A stretch of DNA of 64,000 bases from Bacteroidota bacterium (lineage in GTDB: Bacteria > Bacteroidota > Bacteroidia > AKYH767-A > OLB10). Location: assembly GCA_016717725.1 (NCBI GenBank), contig JADKFA010000049.1, forward strand, positions 53,647 to 117,646. Reading direction: 5' to 3'. Below are positions 17,952 through 26,708 of the stretch, piece after piece; positions within the stretch are counted from its first letter, which is position 1; the number at the start of each line of letters is the position of its first letter. Made by a program: the position numbers and the translations under genes. The notes beneath the pieces are model-generated. The model was not told the origin of the DNA, did not search any database, and saw only the letters and a program-made list of their open reading frames with translations.

Positions 17952-19265
17952 TTATTGTTCCTCGTTTACAGAATTTTCATTCACCACCACCATCTTCACC
18001 GAATCAACACTGTGCTTGAAACGTTTTACGATGGTAAATTCATAGCCTCCAAAAACACGCTTTTCATTCACCGCAGGAATGCGATCATAAATATAATTGA
18101 GTAATCCGGAAACGGTTTCGTAGCTCGGACTTTCGGGAAGTGCAATGGGTAAAACATCATTTACATCACTAACCGATGCACTAGCATTCACAATAAATTC
18201 GGTTTCGCTTTTCTTTTCTACCAATGGCTTTTCATCATCGTACTCATCTTGAATTTCACCTACTAATTCTTCAATGATATCTTCCATCGTCACAATTCCA
18301 GCAGTGCCGCCCGACTCATTCGTTACTACCGCCATTTGGATATGTTGCGTTTGGAATTCTTTCAACAATTCGTTGATGCGTTTATTATAAGGGACATAGT
18401 AAGCAGGTCGCAACATTTCATTCACTCCCTTAAAACTTTTTTCGTGGAGCGCTTTGATCAAATCCTTGGAGTAAATCAATCCAATAATATTATCAAGCGA
18501 ATCCTGATACACGGGCATTCGTGAATATCCTTCGTCAATAATTTTCTGAACTACTTCTTCCTTCGTCGATTCAACATCGATGGCTGAAATTTTTGTTCTG
18601 GGTATAAGAATTTGTCGAACCACACGATCATCAAACTCAAAAACATTTTGAATCAACTCATGCTCCGATTGCTTGATCGCTCCGCCTTCTTCCGATTCAG
18701 TAAGCAACATACGAATTTCTTCTTCCGAGTGAATTTCAGAATGCTCTTTACCCTTTAAACCAAATAGATTCAATACGCCTCTCGACATACCGTTCAACGC
18801 CCAAATAAAAGGAGAGCATAAAATATAGAACGCTCGTAAAGGTAGTGCGATATACATGGTAAAAGTCAAAGGACTTTTAATGGCTGCCGTTTTAGGAACT
18901 TGCTCGCCCAATACAATATGTAATACAGTGATTAAACCAAACGCGATCACAATACTTAAATGATGTAGGCTTTCTTCATCGATGTTCACTCCAAAATAGC
19001 CAGTGAATCCACGCACCATATTCGCCACAACGGGTTCACCAATCCAACCTAATGCTAGACTTGCTAAAGTGATTCCAAGTTGGCAGGCACTGAGGTAGCC
19101 ATCCATATTATTCAAAATGCCCATCGCCACCTTCGCGACCGAATTCCCTTGGTTGGCTTTAAGTTCAATTTGACTTTGTCGCACTTTCACTATTGCAAAT
19201 TCAGCAGCGACAAAAAATCCGTTTAAAAGTACAAGTATTGTAGTAAGTAATATATCAGCAATCAT
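17952..19265 (-). CDS. CNNM/CBS/CorC-domain transporter (hemolysin-family protein)
   Basis: A 437-residue inner-membrane protein with the domain order typical of the HlyC/CorC family. An N-terminal DUF21/CNNM transmembrane domain has about four helices (FVAAEFAIVKVRQSQI, ACQLGITLASLALGWIGEP, IVIAFGLITVLHIVLGEQVPKTAAI). A pair of CBS domains lies at about 215-340 (IPRTKISAIDVES, SRMPVYQDSLDNIIGLIYSKDL, AVVTNESGGTAGIVTMEDIIEELVGEI). A C-terminal CorC_HlyC transporter-associated domain ends it. Members are linked to magnesium or cobalt efflux. The hemolysin label is historical, and cation transport is the better inference. Confidence 0.9.
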   Translation of the reverse strand: MIADILLTTILVLLNGFFVAAEFAIVKVRQSQIELKANQGNSVAKVAMGILNNMDGYLSACQLGITLASLALGWIGEPVVANMVRGFTGYFGVNIDEESLHHLSIVIAFGLITVLHIVLGEQVPKTAAIKSPLTFTMYIALPLRAFYILCSPFIWALNGMSRGVLNLFGLKGKEHSEIHSEEEIRMLLTESEEGGAIKQSEHELIQNVFEFDDRVVRQILIPRTKISAIDVESTKEEVVQKIIDEGYSRMPVYQDSLDNIIGLIYSKDLIKALHEKSFKGVNEMLRPAYYVPYNKRINELLKEFQTQHIQMAVVTNESGGTAGIVTMEDIIEELVGEIQDEYDDEKPLVEKKSETEFIVNASASVSDVNDVLPIALPESPSYETVSGLLNYIYDRIPAVNEKRVFGGYEFTIVKRFKHSVDSVKMVVVNENSVNEEQ

Positions 19266-19385
19266 TCGATGGATTATAGATCCGGGGCAAAGATACGTTT
19301 ATATTGGAATGGAGGCTTTTTTAAAACTAGAAGTAATTAACAAATAGCCGTTTATACTAAATTTAATAACCTTAAAGCGTCAACT

Positions 19386-19712
19386 TTAAATTAATTTATC
19401 ATTGTTTTTATGCCTTTCTCCGTCGCGTTTCGACTTCTTTGCGAGGTTTTTATCAAAGGCAGATTGTAAATCAACTCCAGTTTGGTTGGCAAGGCAGATA
19501 AGTACAAAAAGCACATCGGCCATTTCATCTCCTAAATCCGTGTTTTCTTCACCGGCTTTAAAACTTTGCTCTCCATATTTACGAGCCATGATGCGAGCCA
19601 ATTCTCCCACTTCCTCTGTTAAAAGAGTCATGTTCGTCAATTCATTAAAATACCGAACGCCATGTTCTTTTATCCATTGATCTACTTTTTCTTGGGCGAT
19701 TGTTAAGCTCAT
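19386..19712 (-). CDS. MazG-type nucleotide pyrophosphohydrolase
   Basis: A 108-residue all-alpha NTP pyrophosphohydrolase of the MazG-like superfamily. The metal-binding EExxE pattern is visible as LTEEVGELARIMARKYG (residues about 31-45), with a downstream acidic DLGDEMADVLFVLICLAN (ExxD). It would hydrolyse canonical or damaged NTPs to NMP and pyrophosphate. It lies on the same strand as dtd about 100 bp away, a pairing frequent in Bacteroidota, where both have house-cleaning roles. Confidence 0.88.
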   Translation of the reverse strand: MSLTIAQEKVDQWIKEHGVRYFNELTNMTLLTEEVGELARIMARKYGEQSFKAGEENTDLGDEMADVLFVLICLANQTGVDLQSAFDKNLAKKSKRDGERHKNNDKLI

Positions 19713-19812
19713 GTTGGTTAGATGGTTTTTTAGGGTAGATGAGATGTAAAATTATGAATTGAATGATTTCGAGAATTTATTTTTTCTCTTTAGTCACGCA
19801 GTCCTGTGAGAT

Positions 19813-20265
19813 TCAACCACGATCTTTACTATCCATAAAAATAGTGACGGGTCCGTCGTTAATTAATTCTACTTGCATATAGGCACCAAAAAGGCCGGTG
19901 GTAATTTTTTTTCCAAGTTCTTTTTCTAATGATGAAATAAACTTTTCATAAAGCGGAATGGCTTGCTCGGGTCGTGCCGCGTTAATGTAAGATGGGCGAT
20001 TTCCCTTCTTGGTATTTGCATGCAATGTAAATTGACTGATGAGTAAAATTTCTCCATCGCGTTCAATAATATTTTTATTCATCACTCCACTTTCGTCGGC
20101 GAAGATGCGAAGTTTTACAATCTTTGGGCAAAGCCAATCGATGTCTTCTTCGGTATCGGCATGTTCAATTCCCAGTAAAATTAATAATCCTCCTTGGCAA
20201 GATCGTTTTTCATTACCATCAATGAGTACACTTGAGTGAGTGGTGCGTTGTAGGATAACTCTCAT
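19813..20265 (-). CDS. dtd: D-aminoacyl-tRNA deacylase
   Basis: A 150-residue enzyme hydrolysing D-aminoacyl-tRNA to recycle tRNA and prevent D-amino-acid incorporation. Family motifs: MRVILQRTTHSSVLI at the N-terminus, ISQFTLHANTKKGNRPSYINAA (SQFTL and the KKGNRPS block) and the cross-subunit GAYMQVELINDGPVTIFMDS (Gly-cisPro-type NDGPVT). Length is normal. It lies upstream of mazG on the same strand, with rsgA next upstream. Confidence 0.95.
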   Translation of the reverse strand: MRVILQRTTHSSVLIDGNEKRSCQGGLLILLGIEHADTEEDIDWLCPKIVKLRIFADESGVMNKNIIERDGEILLISQFTLHANTKKGNRPSYINAARPEQAIPLYEKFISSLEKELGKKITTGLFGAYMQVELINDGPVTIFMDSKDRG

Positions 20266-20473
20266 GGGGTAAAAGTATTAAATTTGAAAATGCTTCGATT
20301 TGAAATCGCGAAACTTCGCGATGAAAATGGAATGAAAATTTTAGTCACATAAAATTCACATTTAAACGCAACGGGCGCAACGTTCACGCAGCGGGCGCGG
20401 GGGAAATCATAAAAAATCTTAATCATCTTAATTAATCAGTGTTCCGTCAATCATAGTCGTAACGACTAAGTTC
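20266..20473. other. Intergenic spacer with degenerate repeat modules
   Basis: No gene is visible. It contains AAATCGCGAAACTTCGCGATG (20302-20322), a variant of the CGCGAAGCCTCGCG hairpin, and a CGCAACGGGCGCAACG-rich tract (about 20361-20400) similar to that at 16490. Confidence 0.55.
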
Positions 20474-21391
20474 TTACCGAAAAACATCTTCGTTGCGAAC
20501 CATACTCAAATAATTATAGTATCGCTCGGGATTGATTTCGCCTTTTTCGACGGCGAGTTTGATGGCACACTTTTTTTCGTTTTCGTGGAGGCAATTGTTG
20601 AAGTGACATTGATTCATGCGCTCGCGAAATTCGACGAAGTAATGTCCAATTTCGGAAGGTTTGAAATCGATGTTTACGAATTCGCGGATGCCCGGTGTGT
20701 CGATTAAATAGGTTTGATTTCCTAATGAATGCATCTCGGCAAAAGTAGTAGTGTGTTTTCCGGTGAGATGTTGCTTAGAGATGATTCCCGTTTTGAGTTG
20801 GAGTGATGGTTCTAAAATATTGAGCAGACTCGATTTTCCAACTCCAGAATGTCCGGCTAGTAAATTGACTTTGGATTGAAATGCTTTTCGGATGTCTTCC
20901 ATTCCTTCAGAAGTGACGGTAGAAATTTTTATGCAAGGATAACCTAAGGGTCCATAAATGCGAATGAACTCATCTTGCACGTGTGCTAAATCATCTTTAA
21001 ATAAATCGCTTTTGTTAAATATTAATCCGGTGGGAATGCGAAACGATTCAGCCGCTGCAATGAAACGATCAATGAATCCGGTGGAGGTTTTGGGTAGAGC
21101 AGGGGTGACCATCAGCCAGGCCATATCAATGTTAGCAGCGATAATATGCGTTTGCTTGCTTAGGTTTACTGATTTGCGGATAATGTAATTTCTACGATCC
21201 TCAATTTCTAAAATGGTGCCTGTCCCATCTTCCTGTAACTCAAAATGTACAAAGTCGCCCACCGCAATAGGGTTGGTAGAGCCAATATCGCGAAGGCGCA
21301 ATTGCCCTCGGATACGGCAGGAAATGATTTTTCCATGCTCATCTTCAGTCAGAAACCAACTGCCAGTCGATTTTAATACTCTTCCCTTCAC
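20474..21391 (-). CDS. rsgA: Ribosome small-subunit-dependent GTPase RsgA
   Basis: A 305-residue circularly permuted GTPase that checks late 30S subunit maturation. The N-terminal OB domain starts VKGRVLKSTGSWFL. The permuted G motifs follow as G4 (FNKSDL), G1 (LLAGHSGVGKSSLLN) and G3 (DTPGIREF). A C-terminal zinc knuckle has Cys and His residues in the segment from HYFVEFRERMNQC to CLHENEKKCAI. GTG at 21389-21391 is chosen as the start. The longer open frame upstream overlaps the divergent gldA promoter and start and lacks family similarity. Only 61 bp separate it from gldA. Confidence 0.95.
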   Translation of the reverse strand: MKGRVLKSTGSWFLTEDEHGKIISCRIRGQLRLRDIGSTNPIAVGDFVHFELQEDGTGTILEIEDRRNYIIRKSVNLSKQTHIIAANIDMAWLMVTPALPKTSTGFIDRFIAAAESFRIPTGLIFNKSDLFKDDLAHVQDEFIRIYGPLGYPCIKISTVTSEGMEDIRKAFQSKVNLLAGHSGVGKSSLLNILEPSLQLKTGIISKQHLTGKHTTTFAEMHSLGNQTYLIDTPGIREFVNIDFKPSEIGHYFVEFRERMNQCHFNNCLHENEKKCAIKLAVEKGEINPERYYNYLSMVRNEDVFR

Positions 21392-21438
21392 GCTGCAAAT
21401 ATATGACAGTAGACGGCAGTACAAACCAATTGATCCAT

Positions 21439-21446
21439 TACCTTTG
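21439..21446 (+). promoter_or_regulatory. Candidate -7 box of gldA
   Basis: TACCTTTG matches the Bacteroidota -7 consensus TANNTTTG exactly and lies 6 bp before the gldA ATG. No convincing -33 TTTG is present. If used, the transcript would be nearly leaderless. Confidence 0.4.
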
Positions 21447-21452
21447 CGGGCA

Positions 21453-22367
21453 ATGTCAATTCTAGTTAAGTCGATCAGTAAATTATACGGAGAACAAAAA
21501 GCGCTCGATAATGTTTCTTTCGAGGTGCATCCCGGACAAGTAGTCGGGTTTTTAGGTCCCAATGGTGCCGGGAAATCGACCATGATGAAAATTATTTCTT
21601 GCTTCCTTCCACAAACTTCTGGTTCGGTGACCGTCAATGGATATGATGTAGTCAATCAATCGATGGAAGTTCGGGAGATGGTGGGCTATCTGCCCGAGCA
21701 TAATCCCCTCTATACGGATATGTACATCAAGGAATTTTTAGAGTTCGTGGGACGCATCCATCTACCCAAAGCAGAAGCCGTAAAACGCACCAAGGAGATG
21801 ATTGAATTGACAGGACTAGGAGTAGAGCAACACAAGAAAATTGGAGCACTTTCCAAGGGTTATCGTCAACGTGTTGGACTTGCCCAAGCCATGATTCACA
21901 ATCCGAGTGTGTTGATATTGGATGAGCCTACAACAGGCCTCGACCCCAATCAACTGGTAGAGATAAGATCCTTAATACGTAACATTGGCAAGGAAAAAAC
22001 CGTAATACTGTCTACTCATATCATGCAAGAAGTAGAAGCCATTTGTGATCGAGTACTTATTATTAACAAAGGAAAGATTGTCGCCGACGATTCTACTAAT
22101 GTACTTCGTAAGCAATCGAAGCATGGAAATATAATTCATGTGGAGTTCGATAAAGAAGCCAATGAAATACAATTATTGAAGATAAAGGGCGTGTTAAGCG
22201 TTCAAAAAGAAAAAGATAAGACTTGGAGAATAGAAAGTGAAGGTGATGTAGATATTCGACAAGAGCTCTTTCGTTTTGCTGTAGAACATAATTTAACAGT
22301 GATGGGATTGCAAAAAGAAGAGGGAAATCTAGAGTCAGTTTTCCGTCAATTAACCGTTAATAAGTAG
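21453..22367 (+). CDS. gldA: Gliding-motility ABC transporter ATPase GldA
   Basis: A 304-residue ABC ATPase. Walker A is GPNGAGKST near residue 36, the Q-loop is in VGYLPEHNPLY, the signature is LSKGYRQRVGLAQA, Walker B is VLILDEPTTGLDP, and the switch His is in VILSTHIMQEVEAI. The C-terminal 90 residues form the extra domain seen in GldA-type proteins. In Flavobacterium GldA works with membrane proteins GldF and GldG for gliding. Those are not in this window, so the exact partner is inferred. ATG 21453 is chosen because homology begins there, and the open frame upstream overlaps rsgA on the other strand. Confidence 0.85.
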   Translation: MSILVKSISKLYGEQKALDNVSFEVHPGQVVGFLGPNGAGKSTMMKIISCFLPQTSGSVTVNGYDVVNQSMEVREMVGYLPEHNPLYTDMYIKEFLEFVGRIHLPKAEAVKRTKEMIELTGLGVEQHKKIGALSKGYRQRVGLAQAMIHNPSVLILDEPTTGLDPNQLVEIRSLIRNIGKEKTVILSTHIMQEVEAICDRVLIINKGKIVADDSTNVLRKQSKHGNIIHVEFDKEANEIQLLKIKGVLSVQKEKDKTWRIESEGDVDIRQELFRFAVEHNLTVMGLQKEEGNLESVFRQLTVNK

Positions 22368-22392
22368 TTACTCAATATCCTATTCCAATTTC

Positions 22393-22400
22393 TATCTTTG
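22393..22400 (+). promoter_or_regulatory. Candidate -7 box of metK
   Basis: TATCTTTG matches TANNTTTG and lies 41 bp before the metK ATG in the 74-bp gap after gldA. The -33 box is weak. Confidence 0.45.
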
Positions 22401-22441
22401 AGCTTCCTAAAAATACCATAAAACACATAAATAATTAAAGC

Positions 22442-23818
22442 ATGTCGTATCTATTCACCTCAGAATCAGTATCAGAAGGTCATCCAGACAAAGTGGCTGA
22501 TCAAATCTCAGACGCCCTTATCGATTATTTTTTAGCGTATGATCCAAGCTCAAAAGTGGCTTGTGAAACCTTAGTAACTACCGGACAAGTGGTTTTGGCT
22601 GGTGAAGTAAAATCAGAAGCTTATTTAGATGTACAAGATATCGCACGTGAAGTGATTCGCGATATTGGTTATACCAAGAGCGAGTATATGTTTGAAGCCA
22701 ATTCTTGTGGGATTTTTTCTGCTATTCATGAGCAGTCGCCAGACATCAACCAAGGTGTTGAACGTAAAAAGCCAGAAGAGCAAGGTGCGGGTGACCAAGG
22801 TATGATGTTCGGATATGCTAGCCGTGAGACGGATAATTTCATGCCACTTCCTTTGGAATTAGCACATTTATTGCTTCGTGAATTAGCGGTATTGCGTCGT
22901 GAAAACAAAGCGATCAAATACCTTCGTCCGGATGCAAAGAGTCAGGTTACGATTGAGTACAGCGATGATCATACACCTATTCGTATTGATTCTATCGTAA
23001 TCTCTACGCAGCATGATGATTTTGGTGCAGAGAAAAAAATGTTAGCTAAAATCAACGAGGACATTAAAAATATTTTGATTCCTCGCGTGATGAAGAAATT
23101 GCCAAAGCGTGTTCAGGCATTATTCAATAATAAAATTCAATATCACGTAAATCCAACGGGTAAGTTTGTAATTGGCGGACCACATGGTGATACCGGATTA
23201 ACAGGACGTAAAATCATTGTGGATACTTACGGTGGAAAAGGTGCTCACGGTGGTGGTGCATTCTCTGGAAAAGATCCTTCAAAAGTGGATCGTTCAGCAG
23301 CCTATGCAGCGCGTCATATCGCGAAGCATTTAGTTGCAGCTGGAGTTTGTGATGAAGCCTTGGTACAAGTAGCTTATGCGATTGGTGTTGCGAAGCCAGT
23401 TGGATTGTATGTAAATACTTATGGTACTGCGAAAGTGGCCATGACTGACGGACAAATTGCTCGCATCATTGAGAAGCTTCCTGCATTTGACATGCGTCCT
23501 TACTTCATTGAGAAACGTTTTGCTTTACGTACTCCCATCTATCGCGAAACTGCTGCTTACGGGCACATGGGTCGTGAGTCGAAAGAAGTCGTGAAAGTGT
23601 TTAACAAAGGAAAAAAGAACGAGAAGAAAGTAAAAGTAACTTTATTCCCATGGGAAAAATTAAATGCAGTTGACATCATGAAAAAGGCATTTAATTTGAA
23701 CGGTTCAGTGGTGAAAAGTGTGACGAAAATTCCTACTAAAATTAAAGCAAAGGCAAAGCCTTCTAACAATGGAAAGTCTACGCCTAAAACGGCAAAACAA
23801 TTGTCATTGATGGCTTAG
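22442..23818 (+). CDS. metK: S-adenosylmethionine synthase
   Basis: A 458-residue enzyme making S-adenosylmethionine from methionine and ATP. Signature motifs: TSESVSEGHPDKVADQISDA (ATP and Mg site, residues 6-25), GAGDQGMMFGYA, the ATP P-loop-like GGPHGDTGLTGRKIIVDTYGG and GGGAFSGKDPSKVDRSAAYAAR. Compared with the usual 384-420 residues it has a Lys-rich insertion (FNKGKKNEKKVKVTLFPWEK) and a C-terminal basic tail (about 30 residues, KIKAKAKPSNNGKSTPKTAK). No riboswitch is visible in its short leader. A strong terminator follows. Confidence 0.96.
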   Translation: MSYLFTSESVSEGHPDKVADQISDALIDYFLAYDPSSKVACETLVTTGQVVLAGEVKSEAYLDVQDIAREVIRDIGYTKSEYMFEANSCGIFSAIHEQSPDINQGVERKKPEEQGAGDQGMMFGYASRETDNFMPLPLELAHLLLRELAVLRRENKAIKYLRPDAKSQVTIEYSDDHTPIRIDSIVISTQHDDFGAEKKMLAKINEDIKNILIPRVMKKLPKRVQALFNNKIQYHVNPTGKFVIGGPHGDTGLTGRKIIVDTYGGKGAHGGGAFSGKDPSKVDRSAAYAARHIAKHLVAAGVCDEALVQVAYAIGVAKPVGLYVNTYGTAKVAMTDGQIARIIEKLPAFDMRPYFIEKRFALRTPIYRETAAYGHMGRESKEVVKVFNKGKKNEKKVKVTLFPWEKLNAVDIMKKAFNLNGSVVKSVTKIPTKIKAKAKPSNNGKSTPKTAKQLSLMA

Positions 23819-23842
23819 TTATCTAATAATAATTGAAATACT

Positions 23843-23882
23843 GCCCTGTAGCGTGTTTACACTGCTACAGGGCTTTTTTTTT
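23843..23882 (+). terminator. Rho-independent terminator after metK
   Basis: GCCCTGTAGC (23843-23852) pairs perfectly with GCTACAGGGC (23864-23873), followed by nine T residues (23874-23882). It is a textbook terminator 25 bp after the metK stop. Confidence 0.95.
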
Positions 23883-24002
23883 GTGATTTATTTTTTTTGA
23901 GGGGCGTTTTTGTCCGTTTTATATGTCAAATCCCCCAAATTGATACTTTAGTGGATGAACTCTTCCTTTTTATCTTCGTACAAATGAATATATTTTGTTA
24001 TC

Positions 24003-24449
24003 ATGAAAAAGAGCCTTATTCGTCAGGAACTTCGAACTCGAATTACAATGAAAAGAGTGGCTGCTACAATGACCATTTGTGCTGTTGTAGTTTCTTTTAG
24101 TTGGTTTCTTTATTTACAGGTAGGAACATCAACAAATGTAAATGGTGCTACTGAAACTAATAAAGATGAAACTCTTCCGAATTTTGTAGCGGTAAGTAAA
24201 TTGAAAGTATCTCCAAATCCAATTCGAGAAAATAGTAAGATTTCCTTTCAATCGAAAAATGAGGGGGAATCATCCATTGAGATTTGGAGCGTGTTAGGAC
24301 AACTCATTGCCAGTAAAAAAATGGAGATTAAAAGAGGAGAGAATGTAATTAAAATCTCCGACTTTAACCTGAAGAATGATGGTTATTTTGTTGTTCGTAT
24401 CGTGATTGATGGAGAGATTATGTTGTCGAAGCAAATCATAAAAATTTAG
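24003..24449 (+). CDS. Small membrane-anchored protein with a T9SS-sorting-domain-like fold
   Basis: A 148-residue protein with one N-terminal transmembrane segment or long signal (VAATMTICAVVVSFSWFLYL, about 19-38) after a strongly basic start. The last 75 residues look like a T9SS type A sorting domain (KLKVSPNPIRENSKISFQS, IEIWSVLGQLI, NLKNDGYFVVRIVIDGE). There is almost no passenger between them, only about 30 residues. It could be an orphan sorting-domain protein or a remnant of a larger cargo. It is isolated after the metK terminator. Confidence 0.6.
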   Translation: MKKSLIRQELRTRITMKRVAATMTICAVVVSFSWFLYLQVGTSTNVNGATETNKDETLPNFVAVSKLKVSPNPIRENSKISFQSKNEGESSIEIWSVLGQLIASKKMEIKRGENVIKISDFNLKNDGYFVVRIVIDGEIMLSKQIIKI

Positions 24450-24455
24450 TAATTT

Positions 24456-25124
24456 CTATTCCACGGCCCGATTAATAAAATTTAAAAACGGCATCATTGT
24501 TTTGTAAGTTGACACTATTGATTTACGAAGTTGATCGGTTGTCACATCTTTAGTGTTGATGGGACACATCACAGTAAAGCTATTTAGTTTTAAGTATTCT
24601 TCTGCAGGGTGACCAGGTTCCAAGCCTTTTGGTAGACGTTTCAATTTATTCTCTTGAGAGAGGTCGCCAAAGAGTTCTTTGAATTTTTTTTGATGAATGA
24701 TTTTAAAAAATTCTACATGATTGTATTCAATTTCTTGTCGAATTTTTTTCAGGTTTTCTGATTCAGGATTCCATATTCCGCCTCCAATAAAATTTCCCCA
24801 ATCGCCACCGGGTTCTATGTGAACATAGACACCCGACAGATTTGATTTTTTTCCACCTTCATTAATTGAAGCGGAGAAAAGCGCTTTGTAGGGTAATTTG
24901 TTTTTGCTGAATCTAACGTCTCTGTATATCCGAAAAACACAATCCTTAGGAAGTAACTTTCCAATAGGCGGATTCACTTTGCTTAAGTCAGAAATTGTTT
25001 TAGAAATAAATTCTTCAAAGTCTGTTTTTGCTTTTTCAAATTCGGTGCGATGGGCTTCAAACCAAGTTCGATCGTTATTGTTTTTGAGGTTTTTTAGGAA
25101 TTGGAGGGTCGATTTTTGCAGCAT
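24456..25124 (-). CDS. DUF2461 (TIGR02453) family protein
   Basis: A 222-residue cytoplasmic protein of the widely distributed DUF2461 family. Recognisable segments are TLQFLKNLKNNNDRTWFEAHR (the WF-x-x-x-R/K motif), FRIYRDVRFSKNKLPYKALF and GGVWxP-like GGGIWNPESENLKKIRQEI. Biochemical function is not known for the family. It is monocistronic, convergent with the preceding gene (6 bp gap), and shares a 200-bp upstream region with the divergent acidic protein gene. Confidence 0.85.
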   Translation of the reverse strand: MLQKSTLQFLKNLKNNNDRTWFEAHRTEFEKAKTDFEEFISKTISDLSKVNPPIGKLLPKDCVFRIYRDVRFSKNKLPYKALFSASINEGGKKSNLSGVYVHIEPGGDWGNFIGGGIWNPESENLKKIRQEIEYNHVEFFKIIHQKKFKELFGDLSQENKLKRLPKGLEPGHPAEEYLKLNSFTVMCPINTKDVTTDQLRKSIVSTYKTMMPFLNFINRAVE

Positions 25125-25225
25125 AATAAGAATCAGTAATTTAGATGCAAATATAAGTACTTGTTTATTAATTATTTAATATAAAATATTTTTTTTGGGA
25201 TTAGTATTTTCGATTATTTCTTTTT

Positions 25226-25253
25226 TACATTTGTCCTATCACCACACGTGGTG
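25226..25253 (+). promoter_or_regulatory. -7 box followed by an operator-like palindrome
   Basis: TACATTTG (25226-25233) is an exact TANNTTTG box. CACCACACGTGGTG (25240-25253), with 6-bp inverted arms, begins 6 bp later where transcription should start. It lies about 70 bp before the acidic small protein gene. A regulator binding here is inference. Confidence 0.4.
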
Positions 25254-25323
25254 CATAGTTCAGCTATTTAAAACAACATAAAATCACTATAAAAAAACTG
25301 ATCTAATTCTTGCGAATTAAAAA

Positions 25324-25551
25324 ATGAAAATCCCAAAGAAAACGGCAAAGCCTAGCGCCGAAAAAGCAAAGAAGGCGGTTCCTAGCGGCAAGACGCGTAA
25401 GATGGAACCTTTAAAATCAAAAGAACAAAAAAATCAGAAGTTCGACGATTTTGAAGAAGAAGATGAAGACAATGATCAATTAGATCCCGAGATGATCGAT
25501 GATTTTAAGGGTTTTGATGATGATTTTGATGACGACGACGACGATTTATAG
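25324..25551 (+). CDS. Small bipartite basic/acidic protein
   Basis: A 75-residue protein with a Lys-rich N-terminal half (MKIPKKTAKPSAEKAKKAVP) and a very acidic C-terminal half (FDDFEEEDEDNDQLDPEMID, then DDDFDDDDDDL). No domain recognised and no signal peptide. Charge segregation and lack of hydrophobic residues predict a disordered protein, perhaps a nucleic-acid or histone-like protein partner, which is inference. Its stop overlaps the anmK stop by 6 bp on the opposite strand. It has a plausible promoter at 25226. Confidence 0.65.
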   Translation: MKIPKKTAKPSAEKAKKAVPSGKTRKMEPLKSKEQKNQKFDDFEEEDEDNDQLDPEMIDDFKGFDDDFDDDDDDL

Positions 25552-26630
25552 TCGGTCACCTCTGTACATCGCTCCACCCACATGTTGTTTCACTGAACCT
25601 GTAGCACTATCGAAAACATTTACTCTCCCTAAGTAATTTAATACTCCAAGGAAAGCGAATACCATCGCTTCTTTAAAATTGACGAGTTCCTTTTCGGGGA
25701 CTTGCAAATTTTTATTGCTAAGGGCTTTCATCCTTTCCAATAAGAACAGATGAAATGCACCTCCACCAGTCACTAAAATTTTTCCATCGGAGGGGATGGT
25801 TGAAAATGCATGTTGGTGTTGATGAGCGATGTGTTCAACTACAGTTCTACTTAGGTCTTCTACTTTTCCTTCCTTTAGATGGATGCTGAACTCCTTTTCG
25901 TACCATTCCCGCCCTAATGATTTTGCTCCTTTCTGCTTATAAAAGGGAGTGCGTTTAAAGTGTTTAATAATGCAGGAATGATGGTTCCTGATCGAGCTAA
26001 AATACCATCTTCGTCAAAAGCTTTTCCTACTCTTTGTGTAAGTTCATTGAGTGCCATATTTACTGGACAAATATCATAGGCGATTCTTCGCCCATCTTCC
26101 GAAATCATAGAAATATTGGCGATACCACCTAGGTTTAAGCAAGCAGCATAATCAGCAAATAAATAATGGTCGCCTACAGGAACTAACGGAGCACCTTGTC
26201 CACCCAAAGCCACATCCTTACTCCTAAAATCACAGATGGTATTCAATCCCGTAATGGCTGAAATATGTGCACCTGAACCAATTTGAGTCGTAAAACTATT
26301 TTCAGGTTGATGAAAAAGGGTGTGACCATGTGATGCGATGAGGTCGGGATGGAGATTATATTTTTTAATAAAATTATTAATGAGATCCCCATAATAACGA
26401 CCAAGAGAAGCATCCATTTCAAATATTTGTGGTGCCGATTTGAGATGTAAATTTTTTAAAACCTCCAGCCATTCGTCTGTATAAGAGTAGGTTTCAGTAG
26501 CTTCGGTGGTAAAAGACCATCTTTCATCCACCAAGGAAAAAGTGCAGAAAGCTAAATCAACACCATCCAAAGAGGTGCCCGACATAAGTCCAATAGCCTT
26601 GATAACAGGTGATTTTTCGTTTATTAACAT
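25546..26630 (-). CDS. anmK: Anhydro-N-acetylmuramic acid kinase with one frameshift
   Basis: Two minus-strand frames reconstruct a protein of about 360 residues that phosphorylates anhydroMurNAc during peptidoglycan recycling. The N-terminal frame has the ATP site GLMSGTSLDGVDLAF, SHGHTLFHQP, the GDFRSKDVALGGQGAPLVPVGD-like catalytic segment (here CDFRSKDVALGGQG) and NLGGIANIS. It runs to LLNTLNALPF, where a one-base loss in the A4 run at 25941-25944 breaks it. The second frame continues YKQKGAKSLGREWYEKEF and DGKILVTGGGAFHLFLLERM to the stop at 25546. A sequencing error is the simplest explanation. Confidence 0.85.
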
Positions 26631-26708
26631 AATGCAAAGGAAAATATTCTTTTAGACAATGGATATAGAGTATGAAAGGTTTATTTTTGACCTTCAATAT
26701 TAGACATT

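Noticed and set aside
21392..21655. N-terminal extension of rsgA by 88 codons
   Set aside because: The extension overlaps the start of gldA on the other strand and has no family similarity. GTG at 21391 fits the RsgA N-terminus.
22368..22441. SAM riboswitch before metK
   Set aside because: The 74-bp leader is AT-rich with no stems or pseudoknot pattern that I could recognise.
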